A DNA stretch of 42,761 nucleotides from an uncultured Clostridia bacterium. Its GTDB lineage: Bacteria; Bacillota; Clostridia; Christensenellales; Aristaeellaceae. Below, piece after piece: positions 20,721 to 28,840 of this stretch (the first letter of the stretch is position 1; each line of letters opens with the position of its first letter). The position numbers were made by a program, and so were the translations under genes. Under the pieces are notes generated by a model. That model saw nothing but the letters and a program-made list of their open reading frames with translations. It did not search any database and was not told where the DNA came from. The DNA is taken from positions 1-42,761 of the forward strand of contig CALVTQ010000081.1 of the NCBI GenBank assembly GCA_944362695.1, given 5' to 3'.

Positions 20721-22409
20721 ATGAACGGAATCATGATGGTCGTCATCGCCCTTATCGTTCTGGGCGCGGGTTATCTGCTCTACGGCAGGTTCCTCCAGAA
20801 CAAGTGGGGCATCGACCCTGATGCCAAGACGCCGGCTTACGAGTTCGAGGACGGCGTCGACTATGTCCCGGCGGACACCAACGTGGTGTTCGGCCACCAG
20901 TTCGCCTCGATCGCGGGCGCGGCCCCGATCAACGGCACGATCTCTGCCGCGCTGCTGTTCGGCTGGCTCCCGGCGATGCTGTGGATCCTGCTGGGCGGCG
21001 TGTTCATCGGCGCTGTGCAGGACTTCGTGTCCATGTACGCTTCCGTGAAGAACAAGGGCCGCACGATCGGCTACATCATCGAGGAGTACATCGGCAAGCT
21101 CGGCAAGAAGCTGTTCCTGCTGTTCTGCTGGCTGTTCTGCATCCTCGTCATCGCGGCGTTCGCGGACATCGTGGCCGGCACGTTCAACGGCTTCACGACC
21201 GATGCGGCCGGCGCTGTGGTGCAGAATACCTCCAACGGCGCGGTTGCCACCACGTCCGTGCTGTTCATTCTGGAGGCCGTCGCGCTGGGCTTCATCCTGC
21301 ACTTCGGCAAGCTCAATAAGTGGGCCAACACCGCCATCGCCATCGCGATGCTCGTCGTCGCCGTGGCGCTGGGTCTGGCGCTGCCCATCTGCATGGCGCA
21401 GAACACCTGGCACATCATCATCTTCGCCTACGTGCTCGTCGCCTGCGTGACGCCCATCTGGGCGCTGCTCCAGCCGCGCGATTACCTCAACAGCTACCTG
21501 CTGATCTTCATGATCATCGCGGCCATCGCGGGCGTGTTCGTCTCCAACCCGAGCTGCAACATGCCGGTGTTCACGGGCTTTGCCAGCACGGGCGGCAACC
21601 TGTTCCCGATCCTGTTCGTCACCATCGCCTGCGGCGCTGTGTCCGGCTTCCACTCTCTGGTGTCCTCCGGCACGGCTTCCAAGCAGATCAAGTCCGAGAA
21701 GGCGATGCTGCCGGTCTCCTACGGCGCGATGCTGCTGGAGAGCATGCTGGCCATCTTGGCGCTGGTCGCCGTCGCTTCCTTCGCCAACGGCGAGGCTGCC
21801 GCTGCCGGCCTGACCACGCAGCCGCAGATCTTCGCGGGCGCTATCGCCAACTTCCTGACCAAGATCGGCCTGCCGTATGATCTGGTGTTCACGCTGATCA
21901 CGCTGAGCGTCTCCGCCTTCGCGCTGACCTCGCTTGACTCCGTGGCCCGCATCGGCCGCCTGTCCTTCCAGGAGCTGTTCACCGACGACGAGAACAAGAA
22001 CCCGTCCCCGGTGACCAAGCTGCTGACCAACCAGTATTTCGCCACCGTGCTGACCCTCGTGCTGGCCTACATGCTCGCCAAGGTCGGCTATGCCGAGATC
22101 TGGCCGCTGTTCGGCTCCGCGAACCAGCTGCTGGCCGTGCTCGCGCTGACCGCCTGCGCCGTCTTCCTCAAGAAGACCAAGCGCCAGGGCGCGATGCTGT
22201 GGGTCCCGATGTTCTTCATGATGGCCGTGACCTTCACCGCCCTCGCGCAGATCATCATCAAGCTCGCCGGCCAGTTCGTGGCGGGCGGCCTGACGCTGGG
22301 CACCACGATGCAGCTGATCTTCGCCGTGCTGCTGCTGATCCTGGGCGTGCTCGTCGCCATCCAGGGCCTGCAGAAGCTCTTTGGCAAGAAGGAGCAGGCT
22401 GCCGCGTAA
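20721..22409 (+). CDS. cstA: CstA-family transporter (carbon starvation protein)
   Basis: A 562-residue polytopic membrane protein with about 15 hydrophobic segments. Signature stretches of the CstA family are NVVFGHQFASIAGAAPI (about 54-70), QDFVSMYAS and CGAVSGFHSLVSSGTASKQI (about 305-324), plus the late FGSANQLLA. CstA proteins in enterobacteria import peptides or pyruvate. The start is ATG 20721 behind AAAGGGAGGATAAGG. The gene is the only one between a T-box leader and a strong terminator, so its expression should rise when a particular tRNA, probably tRNA-Ile, is uncharged. That suggests uptake of an amino acid, peptide or keto acid precursor rather than a general starvation response. 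Codon choice leans to GGC, GCC, CTG and TTC more than in neighbours, which hints at high expression. Confidence 0.92.
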   Translation: MNGIMMVVIALIVLGAGYLLYGRFLQNKWGIDPDAKTPAYEFEDGVDYVPADTNVVFGHQFASIAGAAPINGTISAALLFGWLPAMLWILLGGVFIGAVQDFVSMYASVKNKGRTIGYIIEEYIGKLGKKLFLLFCWLFCILVIAAFADIVAGTFNGFTTDAAGAVVQNTSNGAVATTSVLFILEAVALGFILHFGKLNKWANTAIAIAMLVVAVALGLALPICMAQNTWHIIIFAYVLVACVTPIWALLQPRDYLNSYLLIFMIIAAIAGVFVSNPSCNMPVFTGFASTGGNLFPILFVTIACGAVSGFHSLVSSGTASKQIKSEKAMLPVSYGAMLLESMLAILALVAVASFANGEAAAAGLTTQPQIFAGAIANFLTKIGLPYDLVFTLITLSVSAFALTSLDSVARIGRLSFQELFTDDENKNPSPVTKLLTNQYFATVLTLVLAYMLAKVGYAEIWPLFGSANQLLAVLALTACAVFLKKTKRQGAMLWVPMFFMMAVTFTALAQIIIKLAGQFVAGGLTLGTTMQLIFAVLLLILGVLVAIQGLQKLFGKKEQAAA

Positions 22410-22445
22410 TGCGCGCAATCGCTTAACCGCATACACATGAACAGA

Positions 22446-22490
22446 GCCGCGTTCCGAGCGCCCGATTGGGTGCAGGGGCGCGGCTTTTTT
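22446..22490 (+). terminator. Intrinsic terminator of cstA
   Basis: GCCGCGTTCC (22446-22455) pairs with GGGGCGCGGC (22475-22484), ten pairs with two wobbles. An inner GCGCCC/GGGTGC pairing lies in the loop, and six T residues follow. Confidence 0.9.
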
Positions 22491-22540
22491 GTGCGGCTTA
22501 TCATAACCAAAAGGCATGCGCGCGCATGATGGATAAGTAT

Positions 22541-22569
22541 TTGATATAGCACACCGCTTGCCTTATACT
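22541..22569 (+). promoter_or_regulatory. Promoter of the amidase-ligase-ABC operon
   Basis: TTGATA (22541-22546), a 17-base spacer and TATACT (22564-22569), 44 bases upstream of the chosen start codon. No operator is evident. Confidence 0.7.
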
Positions 22570-22613
22570 GGATACAAACGATGAAGAGGCAAAGCGGGAC
22601 GGGAGGTGTGCGC

Positions 22614-23687
22614 ATGATGAAAAGGATGCTGGCGGCGATGGCCTGCATGCTGGCGATGCTCACGGGCGGCGCGGCGGCGCAGGAGGTCGTGACCGTGACG
22701 CCGGGCAGCGGGATCGTGGAGCTCGAGCGCGGGCTGTCGGCTGTGCGCGTCGATGGCGACTACGGCTTCGGGGCATTTCTCGCGCAGGGCGGCGCGGATT
22801 CCGACGCGGAGGTCGTGACGTTTCTGGCGGAAAATCTGCTCTCCGGCTATGACCTGACGACGCTCGTGCGCGGCCTCTTCGGCTGCTCGACCATCGCGGC
22901 GCAGGGCGAGGGCGGCGCGCGCTACTTTGGCCGCAACTTCGATTGGAACCGCTGCGACGCGCTGGTCGTGATGACGAATCCCGACGACGGTTACGCCTCG
23001 ATTGCCACGGCGAACATGGATTTCATCACCGGCAGCGTGCGCGGCGGGCTGCTCGGCGCGGCGATGAACGTGGACGAGATTCGCGCGCTCGCGGCGATTT
23101 ACGCCCCGCTGGACGGCATGAACGAGGCGGGCCTCGCTGTGTCGGTGAACATGATTCAGGACAGCGCGGACATCGGCCAGAACACCGGCAAGCCGGGCCT
23201 GACGACGACGACCGCCGTGCGGCTTATGCTTGACAGGGCATCGAGCGTGGACGAGGCGGTTGAGCTTCTTGCGCAATACGACCTGCACGGCTCGATGGGC
23301 ATGATGGTGCATTTCGCCATCGCGGACAGCGCGGGACGGAGCGTCGCGGTCGAGTATATTGATCATGAAATGATCGTCACCGACACGCCGGTGGTCACCA
23401 ATTTTTACATCGCCGAGGGGGATAAGCACGGCATCGGCACGCGCCAGTCCCACGAGCGATACGCCATCCTAAATGACATTCTGGCCAACAATGAAACGCT
23501 CACGATGGACGATATGCGCGATGCGCTTGACAGCGTGAGCAAGGACAATTTTGAGGAATTCGCCTCGACCGAGTGGAGCATCATCTACGACCTGACGCAT
23601 AAGACGGCGCGCTATTACCACCGCGAGAATTACGAAAGAGCGTTCGATTTTTCTTTGGCTGACATGAAAAAGGAGGACACGCCGTGA
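22614..23687 (+). CDS. Secreted choloylglycine hydrolase-like (Ntn) amidase
   Basis: A 357-residue exported protein. Residues 1-22 form a signal peptide (MMKRML, hydrophobic core, GGAAA before Gln23). The catalytic part resembles linear amide C-N hydrolases of the Ntn type (bile salt hydrolase, penicillin V acylase, C45 peptidase): GCSTIAAQ with Cys91 as the likely nucleophile, FGRNFDW (105-111), then AMNVDEIRA, GMNEAGLAVSVN and the late FAIADSAGRSVAVEY. In the family the nucleophilic Cys must become the N-terminus, so about 68 residues after the signal would have to be removed as a propeptide. GGGAGGTG precedes the chosen ATG. An ATG 33 bases upstream has no binding site. The stop overlaps the next start (GTGA). 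Substrate unknown; an N-acyl amide is likely. Confidence 0.85.
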   Translation: MMKRMLAAMACMLAMLTGGAAAQEVVTVTPGSGIVELERGLSAVRVDGDYGFGAFLAQGGADSDAEVVTFLAENLLSGYDLTTLVRGLFGCSTIAAQGEGGARYFGRNFDWNRCDALVVMTNPDDGYASIATANMDFITGSVRGGLLGAAMNVDEIRALAAIYAPLDGMNEAGLAVSVNMIQDSADIGQNTGKPGLTTTTAVRLMLDRASSVDEAVELLAQYDLHGSMGMMVHFAIADSAGRSVAVEYIDHEMIVTDTPVVTNFYIAEGDKHGIGTRQSHERYAILNDILANNETLTMDDMRDALDSVSKDNFEEFASTEWSIIYDLTHKTARYYHRENYERAFDFSLADMKKEDTP

Positions 23688-25042
23688 ACAGGCTGAAGCT
23701 GCTTTGGGAGCTTTATGCGCTGAAGAAAAATGCGGAGCTCCCGCGCGGGGAGATGCTGCGATTGCAGAATCAAAAGCTGCGCGCGCTGCTCGTGCATGCA
23801 TGGGATCACTCGCCGTATTACCGCGAGTTGTACGAGGCTGCGGGCTTCACGCGCGAGCGGCTGCACGATCTGCCGCTGTCCGCGCTGCCGCCTATTGACA
23901 AGCGCACGCTGATGGAAAACTTTGACCGGATCGTCACCGTGCCGGGCATGACGCAGGCGAGGCTTCGCGCGTTTGACGAGCGGGCGGAGATGTGCCGCGC
24001 GCCGATGGACGGCGGCTATCACGTCGTACACTCGTCGGGCAGCACCGGCAAGCCGTGCTATTTTCTGTATGACGAGGCGGCGTGGCGCACGATGCTGCTG
24101 GGCATCATCCGGGGCGCGCTCTGGGGCATGGGCATGGGCGGCATCGTGAAGCTGCTGGCCGGGCGTCCGCGGGTGATGTACATCGCGGCGACGGGCGGGC
24201 GATACGGCGGGGCGATGGCCGTGGGCGACGGGCTGGACGGCGTGGGCGCGAGGCAGATGCACCTGGACGTCAATCTGCCGCTGGAACGCTGGGGCGACGC
24301 CGTGCGCGCGTTCAGGCCGAACATCCTGATCGGCTACCCGTCGGCGATGAAGATCCTAGCCGCGCGCATCGCCGAGGAAAACGTGCCGCTTCGCATCGCG
24401 CGCGTGATCTCCTGCGGCGAACCTCTGGATAGTGGTCTGCGCCGGTATCTGGAAAGCGCGTTCGGCGCGCCGGTCGTCAACTTCTACGGCGCGAGCGAGT
24501 CGCTGGCCATCGGCACGCAGACGGCGGCCGGGCCGGTGACGCTGTTTGACGACCTGAACGTCATCGAGGTCGAGGACGGGCAGATGTACCTCACGTGCCT
24601 GTACAACTTCGCGCAGCCGCTGATCCGCTATCAGATTTCCGACAGGCTTCTCATGCGCGGTGCGGACGGGGCATTTTCTCAGGCGGACATCCTGCTCGGG
24701 CGCAGCGAGGACGTGATGTGGCTGACCGGCGGCGCGGGCAGGCGCGAGTTTCTGCATCCGCTGTCGGTCGAGGGCTTCTGCATCGAGGGGCTGCGCGATT
24801 ATCAGTTCCGGCAGACGGGCGAGGACAGCTTCGAGCTGGTCGCCGAGGTGAGCAGCGAGGCGGCGAGGCAGCGCGTGGGCGCGGAGCTGACGCGGCAGTT
24901 GGCCGAGATTCTCGCGCACAAGCGGCTTGACTTCGTGCGCTTTGACATTGCGTTTACGCACGCGATCATGCCCGATCCGCGCACGGGCAAAAAGCGGCTG
25001 ATTGTGCGCGATGCGGCGGACGATCTGCGCGCGGCGGTGTGA
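23684..25042 (+). CDS. PaaK-like adenylate-forming ligase
   Basis: A 452-residue cytoplasmic protein related to phenylacetate-CoA ligase and coenzyme F390 synthetase. Such enzymes activate a carboxylic acid as an acyl-adenylate. The phosphate loop is SSGSTGKP (117-124). The adenine and Mg region is NFYGASESL (about 266-274), LIRYQISDRLL (about 315-325) gives the ribose-binding Asp, and the C-terminal GKKRLIVRD supplies the catalytic Lys region. The GTG start overlaps the amidase stop by four bases with AAGGAGG upstream, a strong sign that amidase and ligase are made together. No acyl carrier protein is encoded nearby, so CoA or another small acceptor is more likely. Confidence 0.85.
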   Translation: MNRLKLLWELYALKKNAELPRGEMLRLQNQKLRALLVHAWDHSPYYRELYEAAGFTRERLHDLPLSALPPIDKRTLMENFDRIVTVPGMTQARLRAFDERAEMCRAPMDGGYHVVHSSGSTGKPCYFLYDEAAWRTMLLGIIRGALWGMGMGGIVKLLAGRPRVMYIAATGGRYGGAMAVGDGLDGVGARQMHLDVNLPLERWGDAVRAFRPNILIGYPSAMKILAARIAEENVPLRIARVISCGEPLDSGLRRYLESAFGAPVVNFYGASESLAIGTQTAAGPVTLFDDLNVIEVEDGQMYLTCLYNFAQPLIRYQISDRLLMRGADGAFSQADILLGRSEDVMWLTGGAGRREFLHPLSVEGFCIEGLRDYQFRQTGEDSFELVAEVSSEAARQRVGAELTRQLAEILAHKRLDFVRFDIAFTHAIMPDPRTGKKRLIVRDAADDLRAAV

Positions 25043-25080
25043 TTTTTCCTTGATATACAAAGAAAAAGGAGGCGGGCGCG

Positions 25081-25827
25081 ATGGAGGCAATCCTTTCGGC
25101 GCGCGGTGTGCACAAGACGTTCCCCGGGAGCGAGAACCGGGTTTTGAGCGACGTGAATCTGGAGATCATGCCCGGCGAGTTCGTCGCGGTCATGGGCCGC
25201 AGCGGCGCGGGCAAATCGACGCTGCTCTACGCGCTCAGCGGCATGGACGCGGTGGACGGCGGGCAGGTGTTCTATAAAGGAAAGGACATCACCAAGCTCG
25301 CGGAGCGCGATATGGCGAGGCTGCGCGCGAAGGAATTCGGCTTCGTGTTCCAGCAGGCGCACCTCGTGAGCAGCCTCACGCTGCTTGAAAATGCCGTCGT
25401 CGCGGGCCACCTCGCCGGGGCGAAGGATGCGCGGGCCGAGGCAGAGAGCTGGCTCACGCGCGTGGGCGTGGCCGGGGCGATAGGCCGCCTGCCGCATCAG
25501 GTCTCCGGCGGCGAGGCGCAGCGCGCGGCGATTGCGCGGGCGATGATGGGCGCGCTTGGGCTGCTGTTCGCCGACGAGCCCACGGGCTCGCTCAACAAGC
25601 GCAGCACGCAGGACGTGCTCGACATCCTCTCCACGATCAGCGCGGGCGGGCAGACGATCCTGATGGTCACGCACGACGTGCGATGCGCGATGCGGGCCGG
25701 GCGCGTTCTGTATCTGGAGGACGGCAAAATCGCGGGCGAGATGCAGCTGGAACCGTACAGCGAAAACGCAGATCTGCGCGGTCGCGAGGCGAGGCTCACG
25801 GCGTGGCTGTCGGCGCTGTCCTGGTGA
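25081..25827 (+). CDS. ABC transporter ATP-binding protein (MacB/LolD type)
   Basis: A 248-residue ATPase with Walker A GRSGAGKST (about 40-48), Q-loop FVFQQAHLV, signature VSGGEAQRAAIARAMM (about 141-156), Walker B LLFADEPTGSLN (about 160-171) and H-loop VTHDVR. The DEPTGSLN/D ending and the QQ pair are typical of ATPases working with FtsX-type permeases (MacB, LolD, BceA). AAAAAGGAGG precedes the ATG. The permease gene follows after nine bases. Such systems act by mechanotransmission, moving or extracting peptides, lipids or lipoproteins at the outer face of the membrane. Confidence 0.93.
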   Translation: MEAILSARGVHKTFPGSENRVLSDVNLEIMPGEFVAVMGRSGAGKSTLLYALSGMDAVDGGQVFYKGKDITKLAERDMARLRAKEFGFVFQQAHLVSSLTLLENAVVAGHLAGAKDARAEAESWLTRVGVAGAIGRLPHQVSGGEAQRAAIARAMMGALGLLFADEPTGSLNKRSTQDVLDILSTISAGGQTILMVTHDVRCAMRAGRVLYLEDGKIAGEMQLEPYSENADLRGREARLTAWLSALSW

Positions 25828-25836
25828 GGTGACCCG

Positions 25837-28176
25837 ATGGAAAAGAGGGTTCTGATCCGCGCGGGGCTGCGGCGGCACAGGGGCGCAGTGCTCTCGCTCA
25901 TGCTGCTGGCGGCGCTCACGGCGCTGGCGCTGTGCGGCGTGCTGGCCGTGTCACAAAGCGCGCGGATGTATGTAAACAGCGAGACAGCGCGCCTTGGCAT
26001 GGGCGATATGACACTCTGGGTATCCGGCGCGGGCGATGGCGCGGCGCTTGCGGGCGATGCGGCGAACGTGCCGGGTGTGACGGGTGTGCGCGCGCAGCAG
26101 ATCATATACAGCGAATACGAAATCGGCGAACAGGAGAGCGACAGCGAGGGCCAGCTCATCGCATACGATCCCGCGAATTTCGCCTATAAGATGCTCGAAA
26201 GCGACCTTTCGGGGTACGCAGACGCGCCGCAGGATATCGCGCCGGGCGAGCTCTACGCGGGCGCGGCGATGCGCTCGATGTTCGGCCTTGATGTGGGCGA
26301 GACGATCACGTTCCCCATCGCGCGCAGCGGCGGCAAGGTGACCTTCACAGTCGCGGGGCACTTCGAGGACCCGCTGATGGGCAGCTCCATGACCGGCATG
26401 AAGAGCTTCCTCATCAGCAAAAGCGATTATGATGCCATCGCCAAAATGATCGGCGACGCCGGGTCAAACGGCCTCGCGCGGCGCGGGCAGATGATCCACG
26501 TGGACGCGGGCGGGGCGATGAACGCGGCGGAGCTCTCGCGCGCGATTCTCGAGCACACGAGCATCGGCGCGCACCTTGAATTCAGCCACTCGGCTGGCGT
26601 GCTTCGCGGCTTCATGCTGACGCTGCACAACGTGTTTTCCGGCCTGATGGCGGCGTTTGCGGCGGTGCTGCTGCTGGTCACGCTCGTCGTGCTCGGCCAC
26701 GCCATCGGCGCGGGCATCGAGCAGGACGCGGCGGACATGGGCAGGCTCGCGGCGATGGGTGCGGACAGCGGCCTTCTGCGCGGCGTGCAGCTGGGCATGT
26801 ATGCGCTGGGCATCGCGCCGGGGCTGGCGCTGGGGCTTGCGGCGTCCGGGCCGGTGAGCGCGGCGCTGCTGGCGATGACGGTGGACACGACGGGGCTGCT
26901 CGTCCCGGCGCGCGTGCCGGTGGGGCTGTGCGTGGCCGTGCTGGTCGCGGCGGTGGCGCTGCTCGTCGGGTTCATTTGGCTGCGGACGGCGAAAATCGCG
27001 CATTTGAAGCCCATCGAGGCCATGCGCGGCACGAACCGAACGGCGGCCAAGGCGTGCGCAACGCCCATCGGCTCCATGCTCGCGCTGTCGCTGGCCGTGC
27101 GTCAGGTGGCGTCCGGCGCGCGGCGGTACGCAGGCGTGGTGCTCACGGCGCTGCTGCTGACGCTCTTCGCGTCGATGACCGGGCGCATCGCGAGCTGGCT
27201 TGGCCCAAGCGGCGAGGGCCTGATGGACGCGTTTAACCCCGCCGATCTGCACATCGCCGCGCAGCCGATGGGCGACACGCCGATTGATGCGGTCGATACG
27301 GTGATTATGCAGCACAGCGAGATTACCGACCGCTATGCGCTGGCGATGCCCAGCGTCTCTGTGAACAGCGTGAACATGACCGCCAACGTCATCACCCAGC
27401 CCGAGCGCTTCCACATGCTCGCGGGCGAGACGTGCATGGGCGAAGATGAGATCGTCGTCACCGAGTTCGTGGCGGCGGACCTGGGCGTTTCCATCGGCGA
27501 GCGCGTGAACATTGCTGGGCCGCGCGGCAGCGGGGCATACACGATCACCGGCATATACCAATGCGCCAACGACATGGGCGCGAACATCGGCATGAGCCGC
27601 GAGGGCTACATCCGCATCGGCGAGGACAGGCCGCAGATCTGGTGCGAGCATTACTTCATCGCCGACCCGCAGCGTCAGGGCGAGATCATGGCGGCGCTTG
27701 GCGAAACATTCGGCGGCGACGTGTATCTGCACGAAAACTCATGGCCGGGGCTATTCGGCATCCTCGCGGCGATGGACGCGCTGACGATGGCCGAGTATCT
27801 GCTCACGGCGGTGTTTGTGCTGGTCGTGACGATGCTCACCGGCGGCAAGCTCCTGCTCTTTGAGCGGCGCGACCTGTGCATCCTGCGCGCGATGGGCATG
27901 TCAAGCACGCGGCTGCGCGTGAGCTTCGCACTGCGCTTCGTCTTCGCGGGCGCGGCGGGCGCGCTGCCGGGCACGGCGGCGGGGGCGATCGTCACCGACC
28001 CGCTGGCGGGGTATCTGATGCGGCTGTACGGCATCAGCAATTTCGCATCGAAGCCGGGCGCGCTCGCGCTGGTCATGCCGGGGCTTATGGTGACGGCGAT
28101 GTTCGCCGTATTCGGCTATGCGGCGTCCGCGGGCATCAAACGCGCGGATCTGGGCGGGCTGATCGCGGGCGAATGA
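25837..28176 (+). CDS. Large FtsX-domain ABC transporter permease
   Basis: A 779-residue permease with two FtsX-type regions. Hydrophobic helices lie at about 15-38, 262-292, 315-345, 355-382, 425-447, 642-665, 690-715 and 730-757. Extracytoplasmic domains of about 220 residues (40-260) and 190 residues (450-640) follow helices 1 and 5, both of mixed alpha/beta character as in MacB-like periplasmic core domains. This is the two-module arrangement found in Firmicutes peptide-sensing and export systems. It pairs with the ATPase nine bases upstream. No histidine kinase or response regulator is adjacent, so a Bce-type sensory role is not supported. The likely task is handling the product or substrate of the secreted amidase. 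Confidence 0.9.
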   Translation: MEKRVLIRAGLRRHRGAVLSLMLLAALTALALCGVLAVSQSARMYVNSETARLGMGDMTLWVSGAGDGAALAGDAANVPGVTGVRAQQIIYSEYEIGEQESDSEGQLIAYDPANFAYKMLESDLSGYADAPQDIAPGELYAGAAMRSMFGLDVGETITFPIARSGGKVTFTVAGHFEDPLMGSSMTGMKSFLISKSDYDAIAKMIGDAGSNGLARRGQMIHVDAGGAMNAAELSRAILEHTSIGAHLEFSHSAGVLRGFMLTLHNVFSGLMAAFAAVLLLVTLVVLGHAIGAGIEQDAADMGRLAAMGADSGLLRGVQLGMYALGIAPGLALGLAASGPVSAALLAMTVDTTGLLVPARVPVGLCVAVLVAAVALLVGFIWLRTAKIAHLKPIEAMRGTNRTAAKACATPIGSMLALSLAVRQVASGARRYAGVVLTALLLTLFASMTGRIASWLGPSGEGLMDAFNPADLHIAAQPMGDTPIDAVDTVIMQHSEITDRYALAMPSVSVNSVNMTANVITQPERFHMLAGETCMGEDEIVVTEFVAADLGVSIGERVNIAGPRGSGAYTITGIYQCANDMGANIGMSREGYIRIGEDRPQIWCEHYFIADPQRQGEIMAALGETFGGDVYLHENSWPGLFGILAAMDALTMAEYLLTAVFVLVVTMLTGGKLLLFERRDLCILRAMGMSSTRLRVSFALRFVFAGAAGALPGTAAGAIVTDPLAGYLMRLYGISNFASKPGALALVMPGLMVTAMFAVFGYAASAGIKRADLGGLIAGE

Positions 28177-28216
28177 CCCGACGATATAAACGAAAACGGA
28201 AAAGGAGAGATTGACC

Positions 28217-28696
28217 ATGAAAACGAAGATTTTGGCGCTTTTGGCGCTGGCCGCGATGCTGATGACGGCGGCGTTTGCGCTGGCCGAGGAGCAGCCGCTC
28301 ACCATGAGCGTGCGCTTTGGCGAGGACGGCGAACCGTTCGTGCTCACGCTCGAGGACAACGACACCGCGAAGGCCATCGCGCATTACGCCGGCACGCAGC
28401 GCTGGCAGCTGCCCATCTACAACTTCGACGAGTCGGACGTCATGCAGTATTACGACATCCCCAGCCGCTACGACATCCCGGACGGCTCCGAGCAGGTGAC
28501 GCAGGCCAGGGCGGGCGAGGTCTATTACAGCGACCCGAACCGCATCGTGCTGTACTACCACGACGCCGAGATCGACGAGCTGCTCACCAAAGTCGGCACG
28601 TTTGAGGCGACGGAGGAATTCATCGCGGCGGTCGAGAACAACCCCGTGCTCGAGTACTGGGGCAACAAGCTCATCATCATCGACGCGGCGCAGTGA
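28217..28696 (+). CDS. Secreted cyclophilin-like-fold protein
   Basis: A 159-residue protein with a clear signal peptide (MKTKIL, hydrophobic stretch to about 21, ALA before Glu). The mature part, with VRFGEDGEPFVLTLEDNDTA, a stretch ending in DIPDG and AGEVYYSDPNRIVLYYHDAEID, resembles the cyclophilin-like domain common in clostridial secreted proteins. That family similarity was judged by eye from the LEDNxTA, AGE/D and LYY landmarks. I place the start at ATG 28217 behind AAAGGAGAG. A TTG six bases earlier is less likely. It is the last gene of the operon, and a strong terminator follows. It may bind the compound handled by the amidase and transporter. Confidence 0.7.
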   Translation: MKTKILALLALAAMLMTAAFALAEEQPLTMSVRFGEDGEPFVLTLEDNDTAKAIAHYAGTQRWQLPIYNFDESDVMQYYDIPSRYDIPDGSEQVTQARAGEVYYSDPNRIVLYYHDAEIDELLTKVGTFEATEEFIAAVENNPVLEYWGNKLIIIDAAQ

Positions 28697-28732
28697 CGCA
28701 AACAGGCCCGGCGCGTCCGGGTTACACACAGA

Positions 28733-28764
28733 AGGCCGTGAGCGGATGCGCTTGCGGCCTTTTT
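28733..28764 (+). terminator. Intrinsic terminator of the amidase-ABC operon
   Basis: AGGCCGTGAGCG (28733-28744), loop GATG, CGCTTGCGGCCT (28749-28760): twelve pairs with two wobbles, followed by TTTT. Confidence 0.88.
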
Positions 28765-28777
28765 GCAAGCGCGGCGC

Positions 28778-28806
28778 TTGACGGGGCGGGGCGATTTCTG
28801 TATAAT
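28778..28806 (+). promoter_or_regulatory. Sigma-A promoter of the ArsR-like regulator
   Basis: TTGACG (28778-28783), a 17-base spacer and a perfect TATAAT (28801-28806), 34 bases upstream of the start codon. Confidence 0.85.
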
Positions 28807-28840
28807 CATATAAAAAAGAGAGGCCGGAGGATGAGTCCCG

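Noticed and set aside
25081..28176. Bce-type antimicrobial peptide sensing and resistance module
   Set aside because: ATPase and FtsX-type permease would fit, but there is no histidine kinase or response regulator nearby, and the genes are embedded in an operon with an amidase and a ligase.
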